Assembly: GCA_041584755.1 (NCBI GenBank)
Contig: JBFHDK010000001.1
Coordinates: forward strand, 1-64,000
Length of the DNA: 64,000 nt
Direction of reading: 5' to 3'
Source: HB2-32-21 sp003448675
GTDB taxonomy: Bacteria > Pseudomonadota > Gammaproteobacteria > Pseudomonadales > Porticoccaceae
Shown here: positions 62,048-64,000 of the stretch, in pieces
How positions within the stretch are numbered: the stretch's first letter is position 1
Layout of the letters: each line of letters starts with the position of its first letter
Made by a program: the position numbers and the translations under genes
The notes under the pieces: generated by a model
Database searches by the model: none
Seen by the model: the letters and a program-made list of their open reading frames with translations, nothing else
What the model was told of the DNA's origin: nothing

Positions 62048-62887
62048 ATGTTTGGTCGAACAGGTCGGCATCAGTTAAAGGGGATCCCGATTCTTTTTCT
62101 TGTTTGTCTCTTCGCCAGCTTTTCGGCGAACGCGGTGCCTCGTGCCTCTTACTGGGCATTTTGGGATCAGAGTAGCAGAGGCAACCCCAATACCATCGAT
62201 CACAGTGAGCTGAGTTTTATCCTGAAAACCTACGTGGTAACCGATCATCCATCGGGCATTAATCGGTTTCGGTATGGTGCGGTGAGCAAGGGACATAAAC
62301 GACGACTAGAAGACTACATCAAGCATTTGGAGGGAGTTGATCCCAGACGTTACTCTCGCAACGAGCAAAAAGTCTACTGGATGAACCTGTATAACGCACT
62401 GACGATTAACCTGGTGCTTGACCATTACCCACTAAAAGACATCCGCGATCTTTCCGGTGGCGTGGCCAAGAGAGGGCCGTGGGATAAGAACCTGACTCGC
62501 GTTGCCGGACAGAAGCTGAGCCTTAATGATATTGAGCACCGTATTTTGCGGCCTATTTGGAAGGATTTTAAAATCCATTTCGGCCTGGTGTGCGCCAGTC
62601 TGGGTTGCCCCAACATCCAGCCCACGGCGTTTACTGCTGCCAACCATAAACGTTTACTGAAGCAGGCCGGTCGTGATTTTGTAAATCATCGCAGGGGTTT
62701 GCAGCTGGAGAAAAACAAATTGCAGGTGTCCAGCTTGTTTGACTGGTACGAAAAGGATTTTGCCTCCGACAGAAAGACCCTGCTGAAAGTCTTTGCCCAC
62801 TATGCCGATGATCGGAAAGCGCTCTATCTGCTCGGTTTTCGCGGCGATATCAGTTACAACTACGATTGGCGCATCAACTCTCCCTAA
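62048..62887 (+). CDS. Exported DUF547 family protein
   Basis: A 279-residue protein with a signal peptide (GIPILFLVCLFASFSANAV, cleavage after residue 29). DUF547 segments are SRNEQKVYWMNLYNALTINL, DIRDLSGGVAKRGPWDK and HFGLVCASLGCPNI, where the Cys pair is conserved. The domain is probably an enzyme of the transglutaminase-like fold; the function is unknown. A terminator follows at 62969. Confidence 0.88.
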   Translation: MFGRTGRHQLKGIPILFLVCLFASFSANAVPRASYWAFWDQSSRGNPNTIDHSELSFILKTYVVTDHPSGINRFRYGAVSKGHKRRLEDYIKHLEGVDPRRYSRNEQKVYWMNLYNALTINLVLDHYPLKDIRDLSGGVAKRGPWDKNLTRVAGQKLSLNDIEHRILRPIWKDFKIHFGLVCASLGCPNIQPTAFTAANHKRLLKQAGRDFVNHRRGLQLEKNKLQVSSLFDWYEKDFASDRKTLLKVFAHYADDRKALYLLGFRGDISYNYDWRINSP

Positions 62888-62968
62888 GCCTTTCCTGACG
62901 AAGTTTCGCCTTAAACCGCGATAGTCCTGCCAATCAGGCATTAGTGGGCGACGCAATGGCATAAACTG

Positions 62969-63000
62969 AACGGGCGACTTACAATAGCGCCCGTTTTTTA
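62969..63000 (+). terminator. Rho-independent terminator after the DUF547 gene
   Basis: AACGGGCG (62969-62976) pairs with CGCCCGTT (62988-62995) and runs into a T stretch. It separates the DUF547 gene from ttcA. Confidence 0.88.
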
Positions 63001-63021
63001 TTTGGCGCCAATTTCCCAGCC

Positions 63022-63873
63022 ATGACCATCCCCCAGGATCGTAAACAGCGTCTTGAATTCAATAAGCTGCAGAAGCGGCTGCGACGTAATGTCGGCAATG
63101 CCATAGCCGATTACAACATGATCGAGGCCGGTGACAAAGTAATGGTGTGTCTTTCCGGCGGCAAGGATTCCTATGGCTTGCTGGATATTCTGCTTAATTT
63201 ACAACGCACCGCACCCATAGATTTCGAGCTGGTGGCGGTGAACCTGGATCAGAAGCAACCGGGTTTCCCCGAACACGTACTGCCCGAGTACCTCACTGAC
63301 ATTGGCGTGCCTTTTCATATTCTGGAAAAGGATACCTACAGCATCGTCACCGAGCTGGTGCCGGAGCACAAAACCTATTGTGGCCTGTGTTCCCGCCTGC
63401 GGCGCGGGAGTCTTTACAGCTTCGCCGAGCAAATTGGGGCGACCAAGGTGGCCCTGGGTCATCACCGGGATGACATTGTCGAAACCCTGTTCCTGAATAT
63501 GTTCTACGGCGGCAAGCTTAAGGCCATGCCGCCAAAACTGCTTAGCGATGACAAGCGCAATATCATCATTCGTCCCCTGGCCTACTGCCGGGAACAGGAT
63601 CTGGCGGCGTTGGCGGCGTTTCGTGGGTTCCCCATCATTCCCTGCAACCTCTGTGGCTCCCAGGAGAACCTGCAACGGCAGGTGATTAAACAAATGTTGC
63701 GCGACTGGGAAGAGGAATATCCGGGGCGAACGGAAACCATTTTTACTGCCATTAAAAACATTTCTCCCTCTCAGCTGGCCGATGTCACCCGCTTTGATTT
63801 CGGCTCATTAACCATTGACAGACCGGAGTCCACGGATCAACGCATTAACGCCGTCAATATTTTCGGCGGCTGA
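63022..63873 (+). CDS. ttcA: tRNA 2-thiocytidine synthetase TtcA
   Basis: A 283-residue PP-loop ATPase that puts sulfur on cytidine 32 of tRNA. The PP-loop is SGGKDS (45-50), and the iron-sulfur Cys residues are C120 and C123 (CGLC) with a third in PCNLCGSQ. The conserved LGHHRDDIVET segment is present. An ABC-F gene starts 20 bases after the stop. Confidence 0.95.
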   Translation: MTIPQDRKQRLEFNKLQKRLRRNVGNAIADYNMIEAGDKVMVCLSGGKDSYGLLDILLNLQRTAPIDFELVAVNLDQKQPGFPEHVLPEYLTDIGVPFHILEKDTYSIVTELVPEHKTYCGLCSRLRRGSLYSFAEQIGATKVALGHHRDDIVETLFLNMFYGGKLKAMPPKLLSDDKRNIIIRPLAYCREQDLAALAAFRGFPIIPCNLCGSQENLQRQVIKQMLRDWEEEYPGRTETIFTAIKNISPSQLADVTRFDFGSLTIDRPESTDQRINAVNIFGG

Positions 63874-63892
63874 TTGAAGGCGGGGGGCGGCC

Positions 63893-64000
63893 ATGATTCT
63901 GCTGGACGGCGTGGAGTTCTCCCGTGGTGGGCGACAGCTCCTGATCGATGCAAGCCTGCGAGTTCACGCAGGCCAGAAAGTCGGCCTGGTGGGGGCCAAT
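63893..64000 (+). CDS. ABC-F family ATPase, N-terminal fragment (cut by window end)
   Basis: The 36 codons present read MILLDGVEFSRGGRQLLIDA and end with HAGQKVGLVGAN, the beginning of an ABC ATPase just before the Walker A. The sequence is most like YheS/Uup-type ABC-F proteins, which act on stalled ribosomes. GGGG lies upstream of the ATG. The gene continues beyond the window, so length and domain order are not known. Confidence 0.75.
   Translation, partial: MILLDGVEFSRGGRQLLIDASLRVHAGQKVGLVGAN

Noticed and set aside
1..64000. CRISPR arrays, toxin-antitoxin or phage-defence genes
   Set aside because: I looked for regularly spaced direct repeats and for defence-type proteins and saw none; the only repeats are those of the RAYT element.

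Overview
The window looks like a chromosomal segment of a marine-type gammaproteobacterium in the broad Pseudomonadales/Cellvibrionales group. Several gene blocks have the order known from Pseudomonas: tRNA-Phe/yggX/mutY/asmA/hisB-hisH-hisA, pilR-pilS next to bamD-rluD-pgeF, corC-like/ypjD/ffh, rpsP-rimM-trmD-rplS, and xerD-dsbC-hom-thrC-recJ. The many CoA-linked catabolic genes suggest an organism that degrades branched or cyclic lipid-like compounds, as terpenoid and steroid degraders do. The genus cannot be read from the sequence.

Layout. Bases 1-2450 are AT-rich and mobile: a REP-associated tyrosine transposase bracketed by copies of a 19-base repeat, a secreted Asp-box (sialidase-fold) protein and an IS3-type orfA remnant. 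Bases 2600-22000 are a catabolic region: four-carbon-branch and acyl-CoA chemistry with three CaiB/BaiF proteins (one AMACR-like), two acyl-CoA dehydrogenases, two APH-fold kinases, three luciferase-like oxidoreductases, a VOC protein, a dienelactone hydrolase, an MFS transporter, a crotonase and a 3-hydroxyisobutyrate dehydrogenase-like enzyme. Small orphan genes, a cytochrome c and a half-size GDT1 protein lie between them. Bases 22300-27750 hold a dihaem cytochrome c and an RND efflux pair. From tRNA-Phe (27799) to hisA (33778) the order is the conserved one, but hisF is not there; an AMACR-like gene, hspQ and two tandem SDR genes follow instead. From 37000 to the end the window is core genome: pilRS, nadE, bamD, rluD, pgeF, a Nudix hydrolase, gamma carbonic anhydrase, corC-like, ypjD, ffh, the rpsP operon, xerD, dsbC, hom, thrC, recJ, trpS, bioA, a DUF547 protein, ttcA and the start of an ABC-F ATPase.

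How the genes may work together. The most interesting idea is in the catabolic region. Two APH-fold kinases sit with two acyl-CoA dehydrogenases whose catalytic-base position reads DGP, as in ACAD10/ACAD11-type enzymes. In levulinate catabolism (LvaA/LvaC) and in the ACAD10/11 fusion proteins, such pairs phosphorylate a 4-hydroxyacyl-CoA and then remove the phosphate to give an enoyl-CoA. With flavin monooxygenase-like proteins and a lactone-hydrolase-like enzyme nearby, a route from cyclic ketone or lactone to 4-hydroxyacyl-CoA to beta-oxidation is possible. This is inference: no acyl-CoA ligase or thiolase is in the window and the substrate is unknown.
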